Source of the DNA: Bacteroidales bacterium
GTDB taxonomy: Bacteria > Bacteroidota > Bacteroidia > Bacteroidales > CAIWKO01
Direction of reading: 5' to 3'
Assembly: GCA_023228145.1 (NCBI GenBank)
Contig: JALOBU010000031.1
Location: 1-37,802, forward strand
DNA length: 37,802 bases
The first letter of the stretch is position 1. Every line of letters begins with the position of its first letter. The notes below the pieces were generated by a model. The model was not told the DNA's origin. It saw nothing but the letters and a program-made list of their open reading frames with translations, and searched no databases. Position numbers and translations under genes: made by a program. This document shows, piece after piece, positions 1 through 7,693 of this stretch.

Positions 1-142
1 TTAAAAACAGGGGCAAGGCTTCCGAATAATTGTTTTTTTCAAAAAAGTAGTTTGCATTTTCAAACAATATTGTGTAATTTTTATCCTGCGCAATGGATGC
101 ATAACAGATAAAAAAATAGATTAAAGTGAAAATTTTTTTCAT
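1..142 (-). CDS. Secreted TPR-like protein, 5' end only
   Basis: An open frame reads leftward from an ATG at 140-142 to the edge of the window with no stop in 47 codons. It begins with a clear signal peptide: a short basic start (MKKIF), a hydrophobic core and an Ala-Gln cleavage-like site (SIAQ) near residue 19. The mature start has the spacing of a tetratricopeptide helix pair (FENANYFFEKNNYSEALPLF). This pattern is common at the start of TPR or TPR-OmpA envelope proteins of Bacteroidetes, but the rest lies outside the window, so the family is an inference. It is read away from the rubrerythrin terminator. Confidence 0.65.
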   Translation of the reverse strand, partial: MKKIFTLIYFFICYASIAQDKNYTILFENANYFFEKNNYSEALPLFL

Positions 143-300
143 AAGACAAAATTTTATTAAAAATCGATGTCTATAAATAAAACTGAATAAAATTAATAAA
201 TTTATTTATTAATTAGTTAATGGGGTAGTAAATTTTTAATTTTTTTACAAACGGACTTTTCAACTTATCTCATGGTTCATTAATTTGCTAAATCTTATTT

Positions 301-335
301 AACAAAATAGCCCCGACCAATTGGCCGAAGCTATT
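301..335 (-). terminator. Intrinsic terminator of the rubrerythrin gene
   Basis: Positions 306-335 form a fully paired 13-bp stem (including G-T pairs) closed by an AATT loop. On the minus strand it is followed by TTTTGTT. It lies about 50 bp after the rubrerythrin stop codon. The tracrRNA terminator at 14143 has the same stem length and loop. Confidence 0.75.
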
Positions 336-382
336 GAAGCAGTTTACCGGGTTTTATCCCTGTGAATGGTTTTTTTGTTTAA

Positions 383-961
383 TTAATAATTTTCTTCCTT
401 TATCTGCATAAACGATTTTGCGTGCAGGCAAGCCGGACAGGTTTCCAGCGCTTTAACCGATTCATAGATATATCCGCAGTTGAGGCATTTCCAGAACACC
501 TTGCCGTCTTTCACAAACACTTTGTCTTCCGAGAGGTTCTGAAGAAGCTTCAGGTATCTCTTTTCGTGCTCGGCTTCCACCTTGGCTATCATCTTAAATG
601 CCGTGGCAACATCTTTGAACCCCTCTTCCGCAGCCACTTCGGCAAAATGAGGATACAGATCGGCCCATTCTTCATGCTCGCCTTCGGCAGCAGCTTTCAG
701 ATTTTCCATAGTCGTTCCAATTATTCCGGCAGGGTAAGCTGCGGTTATTTCTGTCATGCCGCCTTCAAGAAATTTAAAGAAACGTTTGGCATGTTCTTTT
801 TCCTGCAAGGCAGTCTCCATAAAAATATTGGCTATCTGTTCGTAACCTTCTTTTCGCGCCACACTGGCAAAAAATTCATAGCGGTTGCGCGCCTGTGATT
901 CTCCTGCAAATGATTTCAGCAGGTTCTGCTCTGTTTTTGTTCCCTTGATTGAGTTTGACAT
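383..961 (-). CDS. rbr: Rubrerythrin
   Basis: This is a 192-residue non-haem iron protein of the classical rubrerythrin form. It reduces hydrogen peroxide in the cytoplasm of anaerobes and microaerophiles, taking electrons through its rubredoxin domain. The N-terminal 140 residues are a ferritin-like four-helix bundle with paired metal ligands: Glu21, Glu54/His57, Glu95 or Glu98, and Glu129/His132 in ExxH motifs. Residues 155-185 form a rubredoxin-like knuckle with Cys159-x-x-Cys162 and Cys175-x-x-Cys178. Length and domain order are normal. It is a single-gene unit with its own promoter-like element upstream and a strong terminator downstream. It suggests an anaerobic or oxygen-sensitive lifestyle. 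Confidence 0.96.
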   Translation of the reverse strand: MSNSIKGTKTEQNLLKSFAGESQARNRYEFFASVARKEGYEQIANIFMETALQEKEHAKRFFKFLEGGMTEITAAYPAGIIGTTMENLKAAAEGEHEEWADLYPHFAEVAAEEGFKDVATAFKMIAKVEAEHEKRYLKLLQNLSEDKVFVKDGKVFWKCLNCGYIYESVKALETCPACLHAKSFMQIKEENY

Positions 962-998
962 AATTATATTTTTGGGGTTTAATCTTGAATTTTTTATT

Positions 999-1006
999 CA
1001 AAGTTA
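999..1006 (-). promoter_or_regulatory. -7 element for rubrerythrin
   Basis: On the minus strand this reads TAACTTTG, an exact match to the Bacteroidetes TAnnTTTG -7 consensus, about 38 bp before the rubrerythrin start codon. A TTTTG lies upstream but at a shorter spacing than usual, so the -33 box is uncertain. Confidence 0.5.
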
Positions 1007-1056
1007 GAATATTTTTAATGCAAAATAAGTAAATTTTTTAATCTTATATAATCACA

Positions 1057-1093
1057 AAAACCAAATGTACAAATTTTCAAAACCAAATGTACA
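1057..1093. repeat. 15-bp direct repeat between divergent genes
   Basis: AAAACCAAATGTACA occurs at 1057-1071 and again at 1079-1093, 22 bp apart, which is two helical turns. It lies about 95-130 bp upstream of rubrerythrin. Two same-face copies could be an operator; chance in AT-rich DNA is the alternative. Apart from this and the two promoter elements I see nothing convincing in 962-1501. Confidence 0.35.
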
Positions 1094-1470
1094 TTATTTT
1101 CACAGCTCTAATTCTAATTGTTTGTTCTTATTGCAGTCATATACGGGCAGTTTAACGGTTTTTAAGCGGTTTTATAATACCAATTATAATACGGTAGGTT
1201 TTTTGCTGCAAAATGGGCTTATTTTGCTTATATTTGCTCAAAAATTAAAGCAATTAAACTACTTATGCTTGTATCCGGTCAAAAAATTAAACACAAATTA
1301 AAGCATAATATAACTTTTGTACGTTTGTTTTTTAGTTGCCGGTACAGGCAAAAAACGTCTGTATCCATACACAAATAAACAAAAACTCGGCAAAAATATA
1401 TTTAGTTACTATGTACTTTTGGTTTTAATGCCCGTACTTAGAAAAGTAAACAGATTTATAAAAAAATAAA

Positions 1471-1478
1471 TATTTTTG
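1471..1478 (+). promoter_or_regulatory. -7 element for the ACP operon
   Basis: TATTTTTG matches TAnnTTTG and lies 23 bp before the acyl carrier protein start codon. No clear TTG box is seen at 19 bp upstream. Confidence 0.5.
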
Positions 1479-1501
1479 TACCAACTATTAAAAACTATTC
1501 T

Positions 1502-1771
1502 ATGGACATTAATGATGATATGAAATTGCAGATAAAACAAATGATTGTTGAAACACTTAACATTAAAGACGTTAACCCGGAAGAAATTCTCAACGATAAG
1601 TCATTATTTACAGGCGAAAATACCATTACACTCGATTCCATTGATGGCATAGAACTCATCATGGCCATACAACGTAAATTTGGCGTACGCCTTGATGACC
1701 AGAATCTCGCAAGAAACATATTAAACACCGTGGACAGCATGGCGGAGTTTATTTCAGGAAAAACTGTGTGA
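1502..1771 (+). CDS. Acyl carrier protein
   Basis: This is an 89-residue acidic helical protein with the phosphopantetheine attachment motif LDSIDGIEL; Ser46 is the expected modified serine. It carries acyl chains as thioesters for a dedicated pathway. It is not the housekeeping AcpP as judged by context, because no fatty-acid synthesis genes adjoin it. It leads an operon with a sulfotransferase 15 bp downstream and an AMP-forming ligase after that. The likely reading is a ligase-loaded carrier for an unusual acyl or aryl group that is later sulfated, but the substrate cannot be read from sequence. Confidence 0.9.
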   Translation: MDINDDMKLQIKQMIVETLNIKDVNPEEILNDKSLFTGENTITLDSIDGIELIMAIQRKFGVRLDDQNLARNILNTVDSMAEFISGKTV

Positions 1772-1786
1772 AAATTTTTTTGCGTA

Positions 1787-2887
1787 ATGAAGAATTCTTA
1801 CCTCCTTGCGGGTATTGAAACCAACAGTTTATTGAAATTAGTTAAGGCTTATAATATCTCTTATAAACCAAAATATATTTTTCGGTTTTTGTTCCTGTTA
1901 CAGAATGCCTTATGGGCTTCATTTTTTAAAAAGCTCGAACAAAATCGTTATGCCAGGCAGCTTGAAATGGCTGAGAAACCTGAAAATCCTGTTTTTATTA
2001 TCGGGCATTGGCGCACAGGAAGCACATTTCTGCACCAACTGATGAGCCTTGATGAGAACATTGTAACCACCAGTTTGTTTCAGACACTTCATCCTGATGG
2101 ATTTAAATGTGCTTATCCTTATTTCAGACCTTTGATGAAAATGTTTCTTGGGAGTACACGCCCTTTCGACAAAATGAAAATAAATATGGATGTGCCCCAG
2201 GAAGATGAATTTGCCTTGTTGAGGCTCACGGCATTTTCCCCTATGCTGGGCATGGTATTCCCTGAAAAAGAAACTTTTTTTCTAAAAAAAATATATGGTT
2301 TTTTGCCCGATGGCGAAAAAAATCTCGAAAACTGGAAAAAGCAACTTTTACGTTTTTACACAAAGGTAGTGTGGAACAAACCTGGCCGCCTGCTGATAAA
2401 AAACCCTTACCACAGTTTCAGGATACAGCATTTAAAAGAAATGTTTCCCGCTGCGCGCTTTATTCACATCTACCGCAACCCGCTTCATGTGGTACCTTCT
2501 ACGCTTAACATGTGGTCGGTAGTAGGGGCGCAGAATAACCTGAATGCCCGTTGGAGGAATCCCGATATTGCTGATGTGGCGGAAGTATTAGGCAGTTTAC
2601 TTGATAATGTTGAAAAAGATTTAAAACAACTGCCTGCCGAAACCTACACCGAAATACGTTATGAAGATATGATAAAAAATCCTATTGAAACCCTCCTGGA
2701 AGCATACAAACATTTGGGCATTGAATTAACTCCGGGTTTTGAACAGAAGGTAAAAAAGTATGTTGAAGAAAATAAAAATTATTCAAAAAGTAATTTTGTG
2801 CTGACGGCTGCAGAAAAGGAAATTATTGTTCAGAAACTTTTGCGACACATGTTAAGACAACAATACCTCCCTGATGAAAAAAAATAA
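1787..2887 (+). CDS. Sulfotransferase family protein
   Basis: This 366-residue cytosolic enzyme has the two PAPS-binding signatures of sulfotransferases. The 5'-phosphosulfate loop GHWRTGST is at residues 73-80, after a beta-strand (VFII), and a 3'-phosphate motif IYRNPLHVVPS lies around 228-238. It should move a sulfuryl group from PAPS to a hydroxyl or amine. A tract around residues 30-47 is hydrophobic and may touch the membrane, suiting a lipid substrate. It follows the acyl carrier protein gene by 15 bp and overlaps the next gene by 14 bp, so the three are probably co-translated. The acceptor is unknown. Confidence 0.88.
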   Translation: MKNSYLLAGIETNSLLKLVKAYNISYKPKYIFRFLFLLQNALWASFFKKLEQNRYARQLEMAEKPENPVFIIGHWRTGSTFLHQLMSLDENIVTTSLFQTLHPDGFKCAYPYFRPLMKMFLGSTRPFDKMKINMDVPQEDEFALLRLTAFSPMLGMVFPEKETFFLKKIYGFLPDGEKNLENWKKQLLRFYTKVVWNKPGRLLIKNPYHSFRIQHLKEMFPAARFIHIYRNPLHVVPSTLNMWSVVGAQNNLNARWRNPDIADVAEVLGSLLDNVEKDLKQLPAETYTEIRYEDMIKNPIETLLEAYKHLGIELTPGFEQKVKKYVEENKNYSKSNFVLTAAEKEIIVQKLLRHMLRQQYLPDEKK

Positions 2888-4184
2888 ATTTTTACCAGCC
2901 ATAGAGCAGAAGTCATTGCCAGAGATTATTAAATTTCAGGAAAAACAACTTCGTGCCGAATTGCAATACTTGCTACAGTATTCAAAATATTATAAACAGC
3001 TATTCAGCAAAAACAAAATCAATACCGCAAAAATTAAAACCCTTGCCGACCTGAAAAATATCCCGGTAACCACCAAAGACGAACTACAAAAACATAACAA
3101 GAATTTTATTTGTGTTCATTCAAAAGATATCATTGATTACATGACAACCTCTGGTACCCTGGGAGAACCGGTAACTTATACGGCAACCCATCACGACCTG
3201 GAGCGCCTTGCCTATAACGAAGCCATGTCTTTTGCCTGTGCAGGAGTGAAACCGGATGATGTGGTACAGATAATGACTACTCTGGACAGGCGATTTATGG
3301 CGGGCTTGGCATATTTTCTCGGACTGCGGAAGATGGGAGCGGGCATAGTGCGTGCAGGCTCGGGAGTCCCTGAACTGCACTGGGATTCCATTTTTCGTTA
3401 CAAACCGAAATACATGATAGTGGTGCCTTCTTTTATTCTAAAACTGATTGAATTCGCTGAAGCCAACAATATAGATTATAGAAATACTTCTTTAAACAGT
3501 GCTGTCTGCATTGGCGAACCTTTGCGGAATGCTGATTTTTCACTGAATACCTTAGGAAAACGTATCACGGCAAAATGGCCATTGAAATTGTTTTCTACCT
3601 ATGCTTCTACTGAGATGGGCTCTGCTTTTACCGAATGTGAAAACAGTTGCGGCGGGCATCTGCATCCGGAGCTTATCATAACCGAATTTCTTGACGATAA
3701 CAACAACCCTGTTCCCGAAGGAGAACCCGGCGAAATCACTGTAACTACCCTGGGCGTGGAGGGCATGCCCCTGTTGCGTTTTAAAACCGGCGATGTATGT
3801 TATCATCACAGCGAACCCTGCGCCTGTGGCAGGAACACCCTGCGCCTCGGGCCTGTCATTGGACGAAAACAGCAAATGATTAAATACAAAGGCACTACTC
3901 TTTATCCACCTGCACTATACAGCATTTTGGACGATTTTGACACTATTGAAAATTATCAGGTAGAAGTTTCTTCCAATAAAATAGGCACCGACAATATTTT
4001 GATTTATGTGGGCTTGAAAAGCAACAATCCTGCATTTACCGAAAAACTTAAAAGTCGTTTTCGTGCCAGGTTGCGTGTGATACCTGAAATAAAAATTATG
4101 GACCCCGCCAAATTAAACCTCATGATTAGTCCACCCACAAGTCGCAAAGCAATTAAGTTTATTGATAGAAGAATGGAATTATAA
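2874..4184 (+). CDS. PaaK-like AMP-forming acyl/aryl ligase
   Basis: This 436-residue member of the phenylacetate-CoA ligase branch of adenylate-forming enzymes has the phosphate loop TTSGTLGEP at residues 91-99. The adenine-site motif YASTEMG follows near 245, then RFKTGD near 303 and a C-terminal domain opening with GRKQQMIKYKG. Length is normal for PaaK. Such enzymes activate a carboxylate as acyl-AMP and pass it to CoA or a carrier protein. With an acyl carrier protein two genes upstream, loading of that carrier is plausible. The start lies inside the sulfotransferase gene (14-bp overlap). The gene ends just before the CRISPR array. Confidence 0.88.
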   Translation: MKKNKFLPAIEQKSLPEIIKFQEKQLRAELQYLLQYSKYYKQLFSKNKINTAKIKTLADLKNIPVTTKDELQKHNKNFICVHSKDIIDYMTTSGTLGEPVTYTATHHDLERLAYNEAMSFACAGVKPDDVVQIMTTLDRRFMAGLAYFLGLRKMGAGIVRAGSGVPELHWDSIFRYKPKYMIVVPSFILKLIEFAEANNIDYRNTSLNSAVCIGEPLRNADFSLNTLGKRITAKWPLKLFSTYASTEMGSAFTECENSCGGHLHPELIITEFLDDNNNPVPEGEPGEITVTTLGVEGMPLLRFKTGDVCYHHSEPCACGRNTLRLGPVIGRKQQMIKYKGTTLYPPALYSILDDFDTIENYQVEVSSNKIGTDNILIYVGLKSNNPAFTEKLKSRFRARLRVIPEIKIMDPAKLNLMISPPTSRKAIKFIDRRMEL

Positions 4185-4200
4185 TTGTTTCCTGTATTTT

Positions 4201-4268
4201 ATTTGTTTTCTAATCCTTATCCTTGCCTGCGTGACACAGTCGGGCAGGTTTGAAGTATTGATAACAGC
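4201..4268 (+). repeat. Degenerate terminal repeat split by an insert
   Basis: Positions 4201-4221 match repeat positions 7-27 with two changes, and 4249-4268 match the last 20 bp exactly. Between them is a 27-bp insert (4222-4248) holding a short inverted repeat (CCTGC ... GCAGG). The first six bases of the repeat are not recognisable. A spacer of normal size (4269-4298) follows. Confidence 0.8.
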
Positions 4269-6114
4269 TGTCAGGTTTGGGATAAAGACAAGACCCTCGT
4301 TGTGATTTGCTTTCTAATTCTTATCTTTGAAGTATTGATAACAGCTACTAATAAAGGTGCCCGTGCGATTGCATTGTTGTGATTTGCTTTCTAATTCTTA
4401 TCTTTGAAGTATTGATAACAGCGGGATACTGGTGCAATAATTGAACAGGACAGTTGTGATTTGCTTTCTAATTCTTATCTTTGAAGTATTGATAACAGCA
4501 TTGAGGAGTTAAAAAAATGACAGGCATATGTTGTGATTTGCTTTCTAATTCTTATCTTTGAAGTATTGATAACAGCCATTTCTTTAGAAGTAACCACATA
4601 CTGTGGGTTGTGATTTGCTTTCTAATTCTTATCTTTGAAGTATTGATAACAGCAGGACTACCTCTCTCTCAGTAAAGAAATATGTTGTGATTTGCTTTCT
4701 AATTCTTATCTTTGAAGTATTGATAACAGCCAGCGGCGTTGGTGGCGGGTGGATTGCCTCGTTGTGATTTGCTTTCTAATTCTTATCTTTGAAGTATTGA
4801 TAACAGCCGCAATGCCCCGATAAAAAAAAACCTGATAGTTGTGATTTGCTTTCTAATTCTTATCTTTGAAGTATTGATAACAGCAATAAACCAAAATATA
4901 ATACACATGAAAACGTTGTGATTTGCTTTCTAATTCTTATCTTTGAAGTATTGATAACAGCTGTTCAGGGAATAGAAACCCAGACTTGTAAGTTGTGATT
5001 TGCTTTCTAATTCTTATCTTTGAAGTATTGATAACAGCACTGTTGAAGAAAGCAAACGTGAAGACTTTGTTGTGATTTGCTTTCTAATTCTTATCTTTGA
5101 AGTATTGATAACAGCCATGGTACAAAGCGACAATGCAAAGATAGCGTTGTGATTTGCTTTCTAATTCTTATCTTTGAAGTATTGATAACAGCCTTAACTT
5201 CAATCATTCTTTATTTTCTTCAGTTGTGATTTGCTTTCTAATTCTTATCTTTGAAGTATTGATAACAGCGTACCGCCATCAAAGATATTATATGCTTGTG
5301 TTGTGATTTGCTTTCTAATTCTTATCTTTGAAGTATTGATAACAGCAAAGTAAGATAAATCTTTTCCATTCATACAGTTGTGATTTGCTTTCTAATTCTT
5401 ATCTTTGAAGTATTGATAACAGCAATCAGTTTTTAGTCGAGATAAGAAAATATGTTGTGATTTGCTTTCTAATTCTTATCTTTGAAGTATTGATAACAGC
5501 ACTTGGGGCAAAGCTTCGCAATGCCCCGATAGTTGTGATTTGCTTTCTAATTCTTATCTTTGAAGTATTGATAACAGCCGATTGATATTGTTAGTTTGAA
5601 ATCAATAGTTGTGATTTGCTTTCTAATTCTTATCTTTGAAGTATTGATAACAGCAATAAGAATTTAATTTACGTATGGCGGGCGTTGTGATTTGCTTTCT
5701 AATTCTTATCTTTGAAGTATTGATAACAGCTTTTTTAAATTTATTTTTATGACACTTATGTTGTGATTTGCTTTCTAATTCTTATCTTTGAAGTATTGAT
5801 AACAGCAAAATGATTATGAAATTGCGAATTGAAAGAGTTGTGATTTGCTTTCTAATTCTTATCTTTGAAGTATTGATAACAGCAAAAGCTATGAAAAGTG
5901 CATAAAATAGGCAGTTGTGATTTGCTTTCTAATTCTTATCTTTGAAGTATTGATAACAGCTTAAGATTAATAAATAAATGAATGAATTAAGTTGTGATTT
6001 GCTTTCTAATTCTTATCTTTGAAGTATTGATAACAGCACTGATTATATTAATAAATTTAATGAAGTAGTTGTGATTTGCTTTCTAATTCTTATCTTTGAA
6101 GTATTGATAACAGC
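4201..6114 (+). CRISPR. Type II-C CRISPR array, 24 exact repeats plus one degenerate copy
   Basis: The exact repeat is 47 bp (first copy 4299-4345, last 6068-6114), beginning GTTGTGATTTGC and ending TTGATAACAGC. I count 24 identical copies. Spacers are 30 bp except one of 31 (5501-5531) and three of 29 (5579-5607, 5655-5683, 5731-5759). A decayed copy sits at 4201-4268. The repeat orientation is fixed by the anti-repeat of the tracrRNA at 14095-14114, so crRNAs are read on the plus strand, opposite to the cas genes. The repeats are identical up to the right end, next to cas2, while the left end is decayed, so the leader is probably on the right. Each repeat holds its own promoter-like sequence. 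Confidence 0.99.
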
Positions 6115-6180
6115 ATACCGCGCTTAAATATCAATAATATCAAGGGAAACAAGCTGTTTTTAAGCTAAAAAAAATGAAGA
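6115..6180. promoter_or_regulatory. Putative array leader
   Basis: This is an AT-rich stretch directly after the last exact repeat and before the shared terminator. It lies on the side next to cas1 and cas2, where repeats are undecayed. That position fits the leader where new spacers enter, but no motif proves it. Confidence 0.4.
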
Positions 6181-6218
6181 AATCCCTCTGCTTTTTAACC
6201 CAACAGAGGGATTTTTTT
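6181..6218. terminator. Terminator between array and cas operon
   Basis: AATCCCTCTG (6181-6190) pairs perfectly with CAGAGGGATT (6204-6213), followed by a T run on the plus strand and a weaker one on the minus strand. It should end array transcripts and may also stop the converging cas transcript. Confidence 0.8.
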
Positions 6219-6233
6219 ATTTCTGTTTTTGAT

Positions 6234-6287
6234 ACTGTCGGGGTGACTGATATGTGTGTATGGCTTGTGCGCAGTCACCCCGACAGT
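6234..6287. repeat. REP-type palindrome beside cas2
   Basis: Perfect 16-bp inverted repeats, ACTGTCGGGGTGACTG at 6234-6249 and its complement at 6272-6287, enclose a 22-bp loop containing TGGCTTGTGCG. The same palindrome and loop core recur at 8051-8104 inside the transposase gene. It ends 5 bp from the cas2 stop codon. It is a likely substrate of the RAYT transposase encoded nearby. Confidence 0.85.
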
Positions 6288-6292
6288 TTATT

Positions 6293-6628
6293 TTAAAACA
6301 GTTCCAGCTGCTGGGGCGGCGGCTTTGCTTCAGCAGGTTTTTGTCCATAAAAGATTTCCATGCTCCCGAATTGCTTGTCGGTAATAGACAATATTCCCAC
6401 ATGACCCAGCTCGGGCAGCAATTTTTTTACCCGTTTAATATGCACTTCGGCATTTTCCACACTGGCACAATGCCTCACATATATCGAAAACTGAAACATG
6501 GCAAACCCATCGGCCATGATATCCTTGCGGAAACGTGCCGCTACTCTTTTTTCTTTTTTGGTTACCACAGGCAAATCGAAAAAAACAAGCACCCACATGA
6601 TACGGTATTGGTTTAATTTAATTAACAT
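6293..6628 (-). CDS. cas2: CRISPR-associated endonuclease Cas2
   Basis: This protein of at most 111 residues has the Cas2 ferredoxin-like fold signature MWVLVFFDLPV (residues 11-21, Asp18 being the conserved acidic residue) followed by FQFSIYVRHC. Cas2 dimers bridge two Cas1 dimers in the spacer-integration complex. The true start may be Met11, which would give the usual first beta-strand; the first ten residues are extra. The tail is proline and glutamine rich (PPPQQLELF). It is the last gene of the minus-strand cas cluster. The gap of 121 bp to cas1 is larger than other gaps here and holds a palindrome. Confidence 0.95.
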   Translation of the reverse strand: MLIKLNQYRIMWVLVFFDLPVVTKKEKRVAARFRKDIMADGFAMFQFSIYVRHCASVENAEVHIKRVKKLLPELGHVGILSITDKQFGSMEIFYGQKPAEAKPPPQQLELF

Positions 6629-6656
6629 AAAAAAATCTGCTATTAATTAAACATAT

Positions 6657-6694
6657 AAACGGTCAGGTTGAACCTGTCGAAAGCTGAACCGTTT
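6657..6694. repeat. Palindromic element between cas1 and cas2
   Basis: AAACGGTCAG (6657-6666) pairs with CTGAACCGTTT (6684-6694) with one bulge, and CAGGTTGAACCTG at 6664-6676 is itself palindromic. The core (CCTGTCGAAAG) differs from the REP at 6234, so it is a second palindrome class. Confidence 0.6.
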
Positions 6695-6749
6695 ATTGTA
6701 ATTAATATTAAAGTTAATTTTTAATGACAGTATTATCTTTATAGTATAA

Positions 6750-7682
6750 TCAAATCAGTTCAGGATAAATTATTTTGCGTGATTCGCCTTCAAAACATTT
6801 GTATAGCGAAGCCGTTGTTCGTTGCAAACCCACCATCAGCGGGCTGTTTTCACCATCAATAGTAATGTCCATGGCAGGTATCGAAAGCAGTTGCAGTTTT
6901 AATTCCTTCGTCAGTTCCGAATAATCGTTTCCTTTATATACAATATCACAAACAATGCTGTCCACAAAAGGCCGGTAGGGTTCCATAATATCGTCGGCCA
7001 GGCAATAGGCGTTGTATTTATTTTCGTGGTGTATGCCTAATGTGGGCAACATGCCACTTGCCACAAGCCCCCGGGCAACTACAGCTCTTAAGATAGCATA
7101 GCCATAATTCAGCAGATTATTGGGCGGGCTTCCTTCCCTGAATCTTTTAAATCCCAGATTTGCCGGAAAAATATTTTGCCAGTAATGGGCTGCTGCCTGT
7201 GCTTCATAATTATCAGGGTCGCCCGAACGCACAACGCCCGCCCATTTCAGCATCCACGAAACATCTTTCCCATAACGTTTTAACAGGGCCGCCTGGTTGC
7301 GTATTTTTGCAATAACTGTTTGCTGCCACAACTGCTTTTTTACCGGAACGCTTGCATCCAGTTGCACCCTGAACCTTTCGTTTTGCACACTGTTGACATC
7401 TAAAGGTAAAAACAAACCGGAGGGCATATGTGTTTCAGAACAGCTTATCAACGCAACATTATTGTCGAGTAATGCAGCCATCAGCGCCTGCGTTATGGTT
7501 AGCTGTTTGTCGTCAAATATGACTACTCCGATGTCTTCAATAGGTATGGATGTCCCTTGTGTTTTTTTGAAATTCTCAGGTAATTCATCGTTTTTTTCCA
7601 CCTGTGGCAATTTTACTATCAGGTTTTTGTTTTCAAGATGCAGATAGGCAGGATTCCCGAAATAAAGGGTTCTTTTTATCAT
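6750..7682 (-). CDS. cas1: CRISPR-associated integrase Cas1 (type II)
   Basis: This 310-residue protein is the integrase that inserts new spacers into the array. The metal-binding residues typical of Cas1 are visible: Glu160 in NYEAQAAAHYW, a histidine in LGIHHEN (218 or 219) and an acidic residue in LADDIMEPYRP (Glu234). The N-terminal beta domain opens with the type II signature MIKRTLYFGNPAYL. Length is normal and no damage is seen. It starts 11 bp after the transposase gene, which separates it from the rest of the operon. Its neighbours cas2 and the array are downstream. No cas4 or csn2 is present, as expected for II-C. Confidence 0.97.
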   Translation of the reverse strand: MIKRTLYFGNPAYLHLENKNLIVKLPQVEKNDELPENFKKTQGTSIPIEDIGVVIFDDKQLTITQALMAALLDNNVALISCSETHMPSGLFLPLDVNSVQNERFRVQLDASVPVKKQLWQQTVIAKIRNQAALLKRYGKDVSWMLKWAGVVRSGDPDNYEAQAAAHYWQNIFPANLGFKRFREGSPPNNLLNYGYAILRAVVARGLVASGMLPTLGIHHENKYNAYCLADDIMEPYRPFVDSIVCDIVYKGNDYSELTKELKLQLLSIPAMDITIDGENSPLMVGLQRTTASLYKCFEGESRKIIYPELI

Positions 7683-7693
7683 AAATTAAAATA

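Noticed and set aside
1065..1301. 78-residue open frame between rubrerythrin and the ACP gene
   Set aside because: Its composition is rich in Asn, Phe and Tyr as expected for translated AT-rich DNA, it has no recognisable motif, and it overlaps the direct repeats.
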